In this document: one piece after another, positions 1-6,947 of the stretch
How the letters are laid out: each line of letters begins with the position of its first letter
How positions within the stretch are numbered: the stretch's first letter is position 1
Assembly (NCBI GenBank): GCA_014360855.1
Contig: JACIWP010000002.1
Coordinates: forward strand, 1-28,158
Direction of reading: 5' to 3'
Length of the DNA stretch: 28,158 nucleotides
Source: Anaerolineae bacterium
Lineage (GTDB): Bacteria > Chloroflexota > Anaerolineae > JACIWP01
The notes under the pieces: generated by a model
What the model was told of the DNA's origin: nothing
The model's input: the letters and a program-made list of their open reading frames with translations, nothing else
The model's database searches: none
Translations under genes and position numbers: made by a program

Positions 1-90
1 CCGGTGGCGTTGGAGGAGGGTTCGCGCTTCGCCATTCGTGAGGGCGGCCGCACTGTGGGCGCCGGCGTCATCACCAAGATCGTCGAATAA
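1..90 (+). CDS. tuf: Elongation factor Tu, 3' end (partial)
   Basis: The window opens inside an open frame whose last 29 residues end in GGRTVGAGVITKIVE before TAA. This is the hallmark C-terminus of domain 3 of EF-Tu, the GTPase that carries aminoacyl-tRNA to the ribosome. Only the extreme C-terminus is visible, so completeness cannot be judged. tuf directly before rpsJ is the usual order (str operon running into the S10 operon). The gap to rpsJ is only 23 nt with no terminator-like hairpin, so read-through transcription into the S10 genes is likely. Confidence 0.95.
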   Translation, partial: PVALEEGSRFAIREGGRTVGAGVITKIVE

Positions 91-113
91 TCAGGTGGGC
101 AAGGTAGCAACCG

Positions 114-422
114 ATGGCAAAACAGCGTATTCGAATCCGGCTTAAAGCGTACGATCATCGGGTCCTGGACCAGTCGGTCCGGCAGATCGTGGAGGCGGCG
201 GAGAGCACTGGTGCGGTCGTGGTGGGCCCCATTCCCTTGCCCACCAAGATCGAGCGCTTTACCGTGATGCGCTCTCCGTTCATCGACAAGGATTCCCGGG
301 AACAGTTCGAGATCCGCACCCATAAGCGGCTCATCGATGTGCTTGACCCGGGGTCCAAGACCATCGACACGCTGATGCGCCTGAACCTGCCGGCCGGCGT
401 GGATATCGAGATCAAGCTGTAG
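114..422 (+). CDS. rpsJ: 30S ribosomal protein S10 (uS10)
   Basis: The 102-residue product matches the usual S10 length and begins MAKQRIRIRLKAYDHRVLDQ, a typical S10 N-terminus. The central segment GPIPLPTKIERFTVMRSPF and the C-terminal VDIEIKL are also characteristic. S10 belongs to the 3' domain of the 30S head and, in well-studied bacteria, also acts in Nus-factor antitermination. The ATG at 114 follows a modest AAGGT ribosome binding site. It is the first gene of the S10 cluster, 23 nt after tuf. The next gene, rplC, is unusually far away (156 nt). Confidence 0.98.
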   Translation: MAKQRIRIRLKAYDHRVLDQSVRQIVEAAESTGAVVVGPIPLPTKIERFTVMRSPFIDKDSREQFEIRTHKRLIDVLDPGSKTIDTLMRLNLPAGVDIEIKL

Positions 423-451
423 CGCCAGGCAGGGGAGTGCTGGGCCTGTAA

Positions 452-468
452 GCCGGCGCGCGGCCGGC
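452..468. repeat. GC-rich inverted repeat in the rpsJ-rplC gap
   Basis: Two copies of the self-complementary word GCCGGC (452-457 and 463-468) flank the 5-nt spacer GCGCG and can form a short, very stable stem. Flanking CTGT (446-449) and ACAG (475-478) could extend it with an internal loop. No T-run follows, so it does not look like an intrinsic terminator. It may simply reflect the general abundance of GCCGGC in this genome. Confidence 0.4.
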
Positions 469-510
469 AGGGACACAGCGCCCCCGAACCTATACGAGAC
501 AAACTCTGGC

Positions 511-518
511 AAAGGAGG
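511..518 (+). promoter_or_regulatory. Strong Shine-Dalgarno in the rplC leader
   Basis: AAAGGAGG lies 13 nt before the ATG of a 16-codon mini-ORF (532) and 60 nt before the rplC ATG. It is too far from rplC to serve it directly. Together with the mini-ORF it suggests ribosomes load here and reach rplC by coupling. Confidence 0.5.
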
Positions 519-524
519 TAGGGG

Positions 525-564
525 CGAGAAGATGATGCGGCAGGAACCAGCGGCAGTCTTCTCG
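525..564 (+). promoter_or_regulatory. Hairpin in the rplC leader
   Basis: CGAGAAGA (525-532) is perfectly complementary to TCTTCTCG (557-564), giving an 8-bp stem around a 24-nt loop. The stem covers the first ATG of the mini-ORF, and the element ends 14 nt before the rplC start. It could modulate translation of the mini-ORF and, through coupling, of rplC. A regulatory role is inferred. Confidence 0.4.
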
Positions 565-582
565 TCCAAAACGGAACGATGA
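532..582 (+). CDS. Putative 16-residue leader peptide overlapping the rplC start
   Basis: ATG ATG at 532-537 opens a frame encoding MMRQEPAAVFSSKTER and ending at TGA 580-582. That stop overlaps the rplC ATG (579-581) as ATGA, the classic arrangement for translational coupling. An AAAGGAGG lies upstream, whereas rplC has no good ribosome binding site of its own (AACGGAACG precedes it). The peptide matches nothing I recognise and shows no run of regulatory codons, so translation itself may matter rather than the product. It is too short for coding statistics, and the 13-nt SD spacing is long. Confidence 0.4.
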   Translation: MMRQEPAAVFSSKTER

Positions 583-1211
583 AGGGCATACTGGGCAGAA
601 AAGTTGGCATGACGCAAATTTTCGACGAGAACGGCTTGGTCGTGCCGGTGACGGTGATCGAGGCCGGGCCCTGCTACGTCACTCAGCGCAAGACCGTGGC
701 GCGCGATGGCTACTCCGCCATCCAGATCGGCTATGAAGAGGTCCCGCCGCGGAAGCTGAACAAGCCGCTGTTGGGGCATCTGCGCCGGCATAACCTGCCG
801 CCGCTCCGCATCCTGCGGGAAATCCGCGTCAAAGAGGATGAGCCCTACGACGTGGGTCAGAAGATCACCGTGGACATCTTCTCGGTGGGTGAGCGCGTGG
901 ACGTCGTGGGCACCACCAAGGGCCGGGGCTTCGCCGGCGTCGTGAAGCGGCATGGGTTCCGCGGCGGTCCCAAGACGCACGGCCAGTCGGACCGACAGCG
1001 TGCGCCGGGTTCCATCGGTGCCTGTAAGACGCCGGGCCGTGTGCTGAAGGGCACGCGCATGGCGGGGCGGATGGGCGGCCGGCGCCATACCATGCAGAAC
1101 CTCAAGGTCGTTCTGGTGGACCCGGAGCGCAATCTGCTGGCGGTGAAGGGCCCGGTGCCCGGTCCGCGCGGTGGATTACTGCTCATCAAGCAGGCTCGCA
1201 AACAGGGATAA
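579..1211 (+). CDS. rplC: 50S ribosomal protein L3 (uL3)
   Basis: The 210-residue product starts MKGILGRKVGMTQIFDENG, a diagnostic L3 N-terminus. It contains the long extension RGFAGVVKRHGFRGGPKTHG...PGSIGACKTPGRV that reaches toward the peptidyl transferase centre. L3 binds 23S rRNA early in 50S assembly. No in-frame start exists upstream within the gap, which supports the ATG at 579. Its own ribosome binding site is poor, and the start overlaps the stop of a 16-codon upstream frame, so coupled translation is likely. The first residues after the ATG already match the family, so no N-terminal extension is missing. Confidence 0.98.
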   Translation: MKGILGRKVGMTQIFDENGLVVPVTVIEAGPCYVTQRKTVARDGYSAIQIGYEEVPPRKLNKPLLGHLRRHNLPPLRILREIRVKEDEPYDVGQKITVDIFSVGERVDVVGTTKGRGFAGVVKRHGFRGGPKTHGQSDRQRAPGSIGACKTPGRVLKGTRMAGRMGGRRHTMQNLKVVLVDPERNLLAVKGPVPGPRGGLLLIKQARKQG

Positions 1212-1277
1212 CCATTATGTGCCGGCGCCTGCAGTGGGCGGTACCGCCGGCGCATCTGGAGTGGGAGTAAAGAGACG

Positions 1278-1910
1278 ATGCAAGTGCCATTGCGAAATAT
1301 GCAGGGTGAAATCGTAGGCGAAGTCGAACTGCGCGACGACATATTTGGGGTGCCATTGACGCCGGCGACCAAGGCAGTGATGCATCAGGCATTACTGCGG
1401 CAGTTGGCCAACGCCCGGCTGGGCACCCACGACACCAAGACGCGCGGCGAGGTTGCCGGCGGCGGCCGCAAGATCTGGCGGCAGAAGGGCACCGGTCGAG
1501 CGCGCCAGGGGAGCATCCGCGCACCGCACTGGCGGCACGGCGGCGTGGTCTTTGGCCCTCATCCGCGCAGCTATGCTCAGAAGATGCCGCGCAAGATGCG
1601 GCGCCTGGCACTGCGGGCGGCCTTGTCGGCCAAGGCGGCGGACCAGCAGATCGTCGTGCTGGATGAGCTGGCTCTGGAAGCGCCGAAGACCAGGCAGATG
1701 CTGCAGGTGCTCGGTGCGCTGAAGCTGGATTCCAGCGTGTTGATCCTCCTGCCGGCCAAGGATACCGCCGTCGAGCTGTCGGCGCGCAACCTGCCGCAGG
1801 TCAAGACACTGCTGGCCAATTACCTGAACGTGCGCGACCTCCTGGGCTATGATTACGTGCTGATGCCCAAGGGTTCGCTGGCAGTCATCGAGTCCATCCT
1901 GGGGCAGTAG
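1278..1910 (+). CDS. rplD: 50S ribosomal protein L4 (uL4)
   Basis: The 210-residue product has the conserved L4 loop TRGEVAGGGRKIWRQKGTGR followed by ARQGSIRAPHWRHGGVVFGP (roughly residues 55-95), which lines the peptide exit tunnel. The C-terminal half, with DELALEAPKTRQ and the DLLGYDYVLM segment, is also family-typical. The start at 1278 follows GAGTGGGAGTAAAGAG. In Escherichia coli L4 represses its own S10 operon by binding the leader. The E. coli-type leader is not recognisable here, so autoregulation cannot be asserted. Confidence 0.98.
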   Translation: MQVPLRNMQGEIVGEVELRDDIFGVPLTPATKAVMHQALLRQLANARLGTHDTKTRGEVAGGGRKIWRQKGTGRARQGSIRAPHWRHGGVVFGPHPRSYAQKMPRKMRRLALRAALSAKAADQQIVVLDELALEAPKTRQMLQVLGALKLDSSVLILLPAKDTAVELSARNLPQVKTLLANYLNVRDLLGYDYVLMPKGSLAVIESILGQ

Positions 1911-1950
1911 TCGTCGCGCGCCAGGACGTGTGTAGGGAGGAAAGGTCGAA

Positions 1951-2238
1951 ATGCACCTTTACGAAGTGTTGCGGCGCCCGGTGATCACGGAGAAGTCGAG
2001 CGCGTTGGCGGAGAAGGGGAAATACGTGTTTGAGGTGGACCGACGCGCCAACAAGGCTCTGGTGAAAGCGGCTGTCGAGAAGGCGTTTAATGTGACGGTG
2101 GTGGACGTGAATATCGTCTCGATGAAGCCGAAGCGCTCCCGCTACGGCCGGCGTGTGGTGGTCAAACAGCCGGCGTGGAAGAAGGCGATCGTCACATTGA
2201 CGCCTGGCCAGCGCATCGAGTTCTTCGAAGGCGTGTAA
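1951..2238 (+). CDS. rplW: 50S ribosomal protein L23 (uL23)
   Basis: The 95-residue product has the L23 pattern LYEVLRRPVITEKSSALAEK at the N-terminus, then KYVFEVDRRANKALVKAAVE and a C-terminal KKAIVTLTPGQRIEFFEGV. L23 sits at the exit of the peptide tunnel and docks trigger factor and the signal recognition particle. The ATG at 1951 follows AGGGAGGAAAGG, a good ribosome binding site. It lies between rplD and rplB as in nearly all bacteria. Confidence 0.98.
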   Translation: MHLYEVLRRPVITEKSSALAEKGKYVFEVDRRANKALVKAAVEKAFNVTVVDVNIVSMKPKRSRYGRRVVVKQPAWKKAIVTLTPGQRIEFFEGV

Positions 2239-2286
2239 TGATACGACGCGGCGCTGAGTGCAATCAGCGAGTGGAGGTCAGATAGA

Positions 2287-3120
2287 ATGCCGATCAAAGT
2301 CTATAAACCGACCACACCCGGCCGGCGGGGCATGACGGGGTACACCTTTGAGGAGATCACCAAGACCGAACCCGAGCGTTCCCTGCTGGTGCCGCTGAAG
2401 AAGCACGGTGGGCGGAACTTCCGCGGCAAAGTCACTGTGCGGCATCGGGGCGGCGGTCATAAGCGCATGTACCGCATCATTGATTTCAAGCGCGACAAGG
2501 AAGGCATCCCGGCGCGCGTGGTGAGCATCGAGTACGATCCCAACCGCTCGGCGCGCATCGCCCTGCTGGTCTATGCGGACGGCGAGAAGCGGTACATCAT
2601 CGCACCGCTGGAGCTCAAGGTTGGTGACACGGTGATTTCATCTCCGGATGCGGAGATCCGGCCTGGCAACACCCTGCCGCTGGAGAACATCCCGTTGGGT
2701 ACCATGGTGCACAACGTGGAACTGCATGTCGGCAAGGGCGGCCAGATTGCGCGAGCCGCCGGCACCGCCGCCCAGGTGATGGCGAAAGAGGGTAAGTATG
2801 TACTCCTGCGCCTCCCCAGTGGCGAGATGCGCCTGGTGGACAAGCGCTGTAAGGCCACCATCGGCCAGGTCGGCAATATTGACCACAGCAACATCAAGCT
2901 GGGCAAGGCTGGCCGCAAGCGGTGGCTGGGTTGGCGCCCGACCGTGCGCGGTTCTGCAATGACGCCGCGTGATCATCCGCACGGCGGCGGTGAGGGCCGC
3001 TCTCCCATCGGCATGCCTGGCCCGAAGACGCCGTGGGGCAAGCCGGCGCTGGGCTACAAGACCCGGCGCAATAAGGCGACGGACAAGTACATTGTGCGCC
3101 GCCGCACCGCCGGCCGGTAA
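2287..3120 (+). CDS. rplB: 50S ribosomal protein L2 (uL2)
   Basis: The 277-residue product carries every L2 hallmark: KKHGGRNFRGKVTVRHRGGG near residues 38-57, YRIIDFKRDK, and the C-terminal RGSAMTPRDHPHGGGEGRSP. The last includes the conserved histidine loop implicated in subunit association and peptidyl transfer. The length is normal. The start follows GTGGAGGTCAGATAGA. The gene ends RRTAGR before TAA, a short basic tail. Confidence 0.99.
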   Translation: MPIKVYKPTTPGRRGMTGYTFEEITKTEPERSLLVPLKKHGGRNFRGKVTVRHRGGGHKRMYRIIDFKRDKEGIPARVVSIEYDPNRSARIALLVYADGEKRYIIAPLELKVGDTVISSPDAEIRPGNTLPLENIPLGTMVHNVELHVGKGGQIARAAGTAAQVMAKEGKYVLLRLPSGEMRLVDKRCKATIGQVGNIDHSNIKLGKAGRKRWLGWRPTVRGSAMTPRDHPHGGGEGRSPIGMPGPKTPWGKPALGYKTRRNKATDKYIVRRRTAGR

Positions 3121-3171
3121 TGCAGTCAGCACATCTTAGGTCTACGCAGTGACGAAGCAGGAGGTTGACCA

Positions 3172-3453
3172 GTGTCGAGGTCATTGAAAAAAGGGCCGTA
3201 TGTGGATCCGAAGCTGTTGAAGAGGATCGAGGAGATGAACCGCACGGGCAAGCGCGTGGCGATCCGCACCTGGTCGCGCGCCTCGGTCATCTTCCCCCAG
3301 ATGGTGGGGCACACGATCCTCGTGCACAACGGCCGGCACCACATCCCTGTCTATATCACCGAGAACATGGTCGGTCATCGCCTGGGCGAGTTCGCCCCGA
3401 CCCGGACTTTCCGGGGGCATGTGGCGAAAGAGAAGAAGACCAGAAGGGGGTAA
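3172..3453 (+). CDS. rpsS: 30S ribosomal protein S19 (uS19)
   Basis: The 93-residue product reads MSRSLKKGPYVDPKLLKRIE at the start and contains WSRASVIFPQMVGHTILVHN and the GEFAPTRTFRGH motif, all characteristic of S19. It binds the 3' domain of 16S rRNA in the head of the 30S subunit with S13. The start codon is GTG at 3172, placed by CAGGAGG 11 nt upstream (3159-3165) and by the family N-terminus. A longer overlapping frame beginning at 3165 is a shadow. Confidence 0.98.
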   Translation: MSRSLKKGPYVDPKLLKRIEEMNRTGKRVAIRTWSRASVIFPQMVGHTILVHNGRHHIPVYITENMVGHRLGEFAPTRTFRGHVAKEKKTRRG

Positions 3454-3456
3454 ATC

Positions 3457-3798
3457 ATGGGGATGCAGGTTAGGGCAGTAGCGAAATATATTCGCATGTC
3501 GCCCCGGAAGGTCCGACTGGTGGTGGACCTGGTGCGCGGCATGCGGGCGCAGGAGGCCCTGGAGCGGCTGCAGTTCGTGCCGAAGGCCGCCGCGAAGCCT
3601 GTGGCCAAGGTGATTCGTTCGGCCATCGCCAACGCGGAGGAGAATTTCGGCATGGCCGGCGAGGACCTGTACATCGCCCAGATTTACGCCGACGAGGGGC
3701 CCACGCGCCGCTGGCGGCGGTTCGGCGCACGCGGCCGCTTCAAGCCCATCCTGAAGCGCTCGTCGCATATCACCGTCGTGCTGGAAGAGAAGGAATAA
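3457..3798 (+). CDS. rplV: 50S ribosomal protein L22 (uL22)
   Basis: The 113-residue product has VRAVAKYIRMSPRKVRLVVD at the N-terminus and the long beta-hairpin ending WRRFGARGRFKPILKRSSHI, which lines the exit tunnel and contributes to the macrolide region. It begins 3 nt after the rpsS stop (TAA ATC ATG), so the two are probably translated together. The length is typical. Confidence 0.98.
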   Translation: MGMQVRAVAKYIRMSPRKVRLVVDLVRGMRAQEALERLQFVPKAAAKPVAKVIRSAIANAEENFGMAGEDLYIAQIYADEGPTRRWRRFGARGRFKPILKRSSHITVVLEEKE

Positions 3799-3863
3799 CG
3801 CCAGGCCCCTCGTGGCCGGCAGGCAAATGCACATCGTGGAGCTGAAGCGCAAGGAGGTTCAAT

Positions 3864-4535
3864 TTGGGGCGTAAAGTTCATCCGAATGCGTTCCGTCTTG
3901 GCATTATCCGCACCTGGGATGCGCGCTGGTATGCCGAGGGCGAGGAATACGGCAAACTATTGATGGAGGACATCAAGATTCGGGAGATGATCCGCAAGGA
4001 ACTGCCCAATGCCGGCATCTCCAAGATCGAGATCGAGCGCTTCCCAAATCAGGTGTCCATCGTCATCCACACGGCCAAGCCCGGCATTATTATCGGCCGC
4101 AAGGGCGCCGGCGTGAACAAGCTCCGCCAGCTCCTGGAGGATTTCACCAAGAAGCGCGTGCGCATTGACGTCGAGGAAATCGAGAAGCCGGAGCTGGATG
4201 CCTATCTGGTGGCGGAGAGCATCGCCGAGCAGTTGGAGCGCCGCGTGTCCTTTAAGCGGGCGATGAAGCAGGCGGTTCTGCGGGCCCTGCGGGCCGGCGC
4301 CCTGGGCGCCATGGTCACCTGCTCGGGCCGGCTGGGCGGCGCCGAAATGGCCCGCAAGGACACCGTGCGCATGGGGCGGGTGCCGCGCCACACCCTGCGG
4401 GCGGACATTGATTACGCCAAGGCAGAGGCGCTCACCACCTTCGGCCGCATCGGGGTGAAGGTGTGGATTTACAAGGGCGATGTCCTGCCCGAGAAGAAAG
4501 CCCAGGCCGAGCAGTTCGCCGAGGCGGGTGCCTGA
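3864..4535 (+). CDS. rpsC: 30S ribosomal protein S3 (uS3)
   Basis: The 223-residue product begins MGRKVHPNAFRLGIIRTWDA. It has a KH domain with the RNA-binding loop IIIGRKGAGVNKL near residues 75-87, and the C-terminal domain ARKDTVRMGRVPRHTLRADI...GRIGVKVWIYKGDVLP. S3 forms part of the mRNA entry tunnel and helicase site. The start codon is TTG at 3864, supported by AAGGAGG at 3851-3857 and by the exact family N-terminus. A 92-nt gap with two potential secondary structures follows. Confidence 0.98.
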   Translation: MGRKVHPNAFRLGIIRTWDARWYAEGEEYGKLLMEDIKIREMIRKELPNAGISKIEIERFPNQVSIVIHTAKPGIIIGRKGAGVNKLRQLLEDFTKKRVRIDVEEIEKPELDAYLVAESIAEQLERRVSFKRAMKQAVLRALRAGALGAMVTCSGRLGGAEMARKDTVRMGRVPRHTLRADIDYAKAEALTTFGRIGVKVWIYKGDVLPEKKAQAEQFAEAGA

Positions 4536-4564
4536 GGGTGCCGGCCAGGCCGAAGACCGGCGCA

Positions 4565-4576
4565 GTTTCATGAAAC
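4565..4576. repeat. Perfect 12-bp palindrome between rpsC and rplP
   Basis: GTTTCATGAAAC reads the same on both strands. It is AT-richer than its surroundings and stands in a gap where other structures are GC-driven. It could be a dimeric repressor site or a small cruciform or hairpin. No function is known to me. Confidence 0.5.
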
Positions 4577-4590
4577 CGCTATCTTGAAGA

Positions 4591-4609
4591 GCACCAGCGG
4601 GGCTGGTGC
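4591..4609 (+). promoter_or_regulatory. 8-bp hairpin upstream of rplP
   Basis: GCACCAGC (4591-4598) and GCTGGTGC (4602-4609) form a perfect stem with a GGG loop, ending just before the rplP ribosome binding site (TGAGGAG, 4613-4619). No T-run follows. It may be an mRNA processing or stability element, or a protein-binding site for translational control. That role is inferred from position only. Confidence 0.45.
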
Positions 4610-4627
4610 GGCTGAGGAGTTGGACAT

Positions 4628-5056
4628 ATGTTGATGCCGAAACGAGTCAAATATCGCAAACAGCATCGTGGAAGGATGAAGGGGCGGGCCACGCGCGGCG
4701 CCGAGATCGCCTTCGGCGAATACGGCCTGCAGGCGTTGGAGCCCTGCTGGATGACCAACCGGCAGATTGAGGCGGCCCGTCGCGCCATCGTGCGCTATGT
4801 GCGGCGTGGTGGGAAGCTCTGGATCCGCATCTTCCCGGACAAGCCCATCACCAAGAAGCCGGCGGAGACCCGCATGGGCGGCGGCAAGGGCAATGTGGAA
4901 GGCTGGGTCGCTGTGGTGAAGCCCGGACGCATCCTGTTCGAGATCGCCGGCGTGCGCGAAGAAGTGGCGCGCGAAGCTCTGCGGCTGGCTTCCCATAAAC
5001 TACCCATCAAAACCCAGATCGTCACTCGCGTCGAAAGCGAGGGGGAGGGTAGTTGA
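4628..5056 (+). CDS. rplP: 50S ribosomal protein L16 (uL16)
   Basis: The 142-residue product begins MLMPKRVKYRKQHRGRMKGR and contains WIRIFPDKPITKKPAETRMG followed by GGKGNVEGWVAVVKPGRILF, the core of L16 that contacts the A-site tRNA elbow and finishes 50S assembly. The start at 4628 follows GAGGAG with 8-nt spacing. Its TGA stop shares a base with the rpmC ATG (TGATG), so L16 and L29 are translationally coupled. Confidence 0.98.
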   Translation: MLMPKRVKYRKQHRGRMKGRATRGAEIAFGEYGLQALEPCWMTNRQIEAARRAIVRYVRRGGKLWIRIFPDKPITKKPAETRMGGGKGNVEGWVAVVKPGRILFEIAGVREEVAREALRLASHKLPIKTQIVTRVESEGEGS

Positions 5057-5280
5057 TGAAGGCGCAGGAAATCCGAGCATCCATCGCGGGACTGGACTAT
5101 CCCACCGCCAGGCGAGAACTGGAACGCCGCCTGGACGAGCTGTATCATGAATTGTTCAACTTGCGGTTCCAGTGGGCCACGCGTCAGTTGAAAAACTACC
5201 AGCGCATGACCCAGGTCAAGCGGGACATCGCGCGCGTCAAAACCATCCTGCGTGAGCTGGAACAGGGACGGGGAGTGTAA
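5056..5280 (+). CDS. rpmC: 50S ribosomal protein L29 (uL29)
   Basis: The 74-residue product starts MKAQEIRASI and carries the L29 core ELYHELFNLRFQWATRQLKN followed by RDIARVKTILREL, two helices that bind 23S rRNA near the tunnel exit. A TTG one codon upstream (5053) is in frame, but the ATG at 5056 overlaps the rplP stop as TGATG and is preferred. The ribosome binding site GGGGGAGGG sits inside the end of rplP. Only 3 nt separate it from rpsQ. Confidence 0.96.
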   Translation: MKAQEIRASIAGLDYPTARRELERRLDELYHELFNLRFQWATRQLKNYQRMTQVKRDIARVKTILRELEQGRGV

Positions 5281-5283
5281 GCC

Positions 5284-5532
5284 ATGCCCAAAAAAGAACT
5301 GATTGGTCGCGTGGTCAGCGATAAAATGGATAAAACGGTGGTCGTCGAGGTCACGCGCACCTACGAGCACCCGCTGTATCATAAGACCGTGCGCGCGCGC
5401 AAGAAGTACAAGGCGCACGACGAGCACAATGCCTGTCGGGTGGGTGACCTGGTGCGCATTCTCGAATCGCGGCCGCTGAGCCGTGAAAAGCGGTGGGTCG
5501 TCACTGAAATCATCGAGAGGGCAGAGCAATGA
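5284..5532 (+). CDS. rpsQ: 30S ribosomal protein S17 (uS17)
   Basis: The 82-residue product contains LIGRVVSDKMDKTVVVEVTR and the HDEHNACRVGDLVRILESRP segment of the S17 OB-fold, which binds the 5' domain of 16S rRNA early in 30S assembly. The start at 5284 follows GGGGAG of the preceding gene end. Its stop overlaps the rplN start (ATGA at 5529-5532), a coupling junction. Confidence 0.98.
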   Translation: MPKKELIGRVVSDKMDKTVVVEVTRTYEHPLYHKTVRARKKYKAHDEHNACRVGDLVRILESRPLSREKRWVVTEIIERAEQ

Positions 5533-5897
5533 TTCAGCAAGAGTCTCGGCTGGTTGTGGCGGATAACACGGGAGCCAAGGAACTGCTGTGCATCCGGGTC
5601 ATGGGCGGCTCTCACCGCTATTACGGCACGGTGGGGGATATCATCATCGCCTCGGTGAAAGAGGCCACCCCGACCGCCTCCGTCAAGAAGGGGGAGGTGG
5701 TGCGCGCGGTGATCGTGCGGGTGAAAAAGCCCTATGCCCGCCCGGACGGCACCTATATCCGGTTTGATGACAACGCGGCGGTCATCCTGGACGAGCGTCG
5801 CAACCCAAAGGGGACGCGCATTTTCGGCCCGGTGGCCCGTGAACTGCGCGAGAAGGGGTTCATGAAGATCGTCTCGCTGGCCCCTGAAGTGCTGTGA
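5529..5897 (+). CDS. rplN: 50S ribosomal protein L14 (uL14)
   Basis: The 122-residue product has exactly the usual length. It starts MIQQESRLVVADNTGAKELL, with the conserved IRVMGG and the C-terminal GPVARELREKGFMKIVSLAP. L14 lies at the subunit interface and is the docking point of the silencing factor RsfS. It overlaps rpsQ by 4 nt. Confidence 0.99.
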   Translation: MIQQESRLVVADNTGAKELLCIRVMGGSHRYYGTVGDIIIASVKEATPTASVKKGEVVRAVIVRVKKPYARPDGTYIRFDDNAAVILDERRNPKGTRIFGPVARELREKGFMKIVSLAPEVL

Positions 5898-5952
5898 GCC
5901 GGCACCAGAGGCGCGAGGATGTCCCAGGATGAATGCCGGGGAGGTTATGGGG

Positions 5953-6306
5953 ATGCGAAAGATCAAAACAGGCGATACAGTTGAGGTTATCAGCGGGAAG
6001 AACCGGGGTATGCGCGGCACGGTGCGCAAGGTCCTGCCGGGTCGGTCGGTGCGGTTTCCCGGCCGGCTGGATCCCAATCGCGATCGCGTCATCGTGGCCG
6101 GCGTCAACCTGGTGAAGAAGCACCAGCGCCGCACCGGCGATGTGCGCACGCAGGTGGGAATCATCGAGCGCGAGGCGCCCATTCATATTTCGAACGTGGC
6201 CCTGGTCTGCAAGCGCTGTGACAAGCCTACCCGGGTGGGCATCCGCGTGTTCGAGGATGGCTCCAAGGCTCGTTACTGCAAGCGCTGTGGCGAGATCATC
6301 GAATAA
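5953..6306 (+). CDS. rplX: 50S ribosomal protein L24 (uL24), with four cysteines
   Basis: The KOW motif region KIKTGDTVEVISGKNRGMRG starts right at the N-terminus, and NLVKKHQRR follows, as in L24. The ATG at 5953 is chosen because GGGGAGG (5938-5944) lies 8 nt upstream and the family start matches. An in-frame ATG at 5929 would add eight poorly conserved residues. The C-terminal half has two CxxC pairs (CKRC near residues 87-90 and again near 109-112), a pattern consistent with a zinc ribbon. L24 initiates 50S assembly. Confidence 0.96.
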   Translation: MRKIKTGDTVEVISGKNRGMRGTVRKVLPGRSVRFPGRLDPNRDRVIVAGVNLVKKHQRRTGDVRTQVGIIEREAPIHISNVALVCKRCDKPTRVGIRVFEDGSKARYCKRCGEIIE

Positions 6307-6347
6307 TGCCGCCGGCAGACCATTAACGGCAAAAGTAGGAGAGCAAT

Positions 6348-6905
6348 ATGCCGAGATTGAAAGATAAGTACCGAGAAGAAATCGTGCCCGTGCTGATGCG
6401 GGAGTTCAAATATCGGAATATTATGGAAGTCCCACGCCTGGTGAAGGTGGTGGTCAATATCGGGCTGGGCGAGGCACTGCAGAACGCCAAGGCGCTGGAC
6501 GCGGCCAGCGAGGACCTGGCCATCATCACCGGCCAGAAGCCCATCATCACGCGGGCCAAGAAGTCCATCGCCGGCTTCAAGCTGCGCGCCGGCAACCCCA
6601 TCGGCGTCAAAGTGACCCTGCGCGGCGACCGCATGTACGACTTCCTGGACCGCCTGATCAACGTGGCCCTGCCGCGCCAGAGGGACTTCCGGGGCGTCTC
6701 GCCCGATTCCTTCGACGGCCGGGGGAATTACACCCTGGGCATTCGGGAGCAGTTGGTCTTCCCGGAGATCGATTACAACAAGGTCGATAAGGTCCGCGGC
6801 ATGGAGATCACCATCGTGACCACGGCGAAGACCGACGAGGAAGCCCGCCGGCTGCTGCAGTTGATGGGTATGCCGTTCCGCCAGCCCGAGACGCTGGTGG
6901 AATAA
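6348..6905 (+). CDS. rplE: 50S ribosomal protein L5 (uL5)
   Basis: The 185-residue product has EVPRLVKVVVNIGLGEALQN, then TGQKPIITRAKKSIAGFKLR and RDFRGVSPDSFDGRGNYTLG, the signature of L5. L5 binds 5S rRNA and contacts the P-site tRNA from the central protuberance. The ATG at 6348 follows AGGAGAGCAAT. The length is typical and no anomalies are seen. Confidence 0.98.
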   Translation: MPRLKDKYREEIVPVLMREFKYRNIMEVPRLVKVVVNIGLGEALQNAKALDAASEDLAIITGQKPIITRAKKSIAGFKLRAGNPIGVKVTLRGDRMYDFLDRLINVALPRQRDFRGVSPDSFDGRGNYTLGIREQLVFPEIDYNKVDKVRGMEITIVTTAKTDEEARRLLQLMGMPFRQPETLVE

Positions 6906-6947
6906 CAGGATACTGCGCATCACGACGCGCCGAAGAGGAGAGAGAAC

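Noticed and set aside
1211..1277. GCCGGCG/CGCCGGC inverted repeat before rplD as a terminator
   Set aside because: No T-run follows, the genes on either side are one operon, and the word is abundant everywhere in the window.
3165..3473. Plus-strand frame overlapping rpsS
   Set aside because: The rpsS frame has full S19 similarity from a well-placed GTG; this one has no family-like content.
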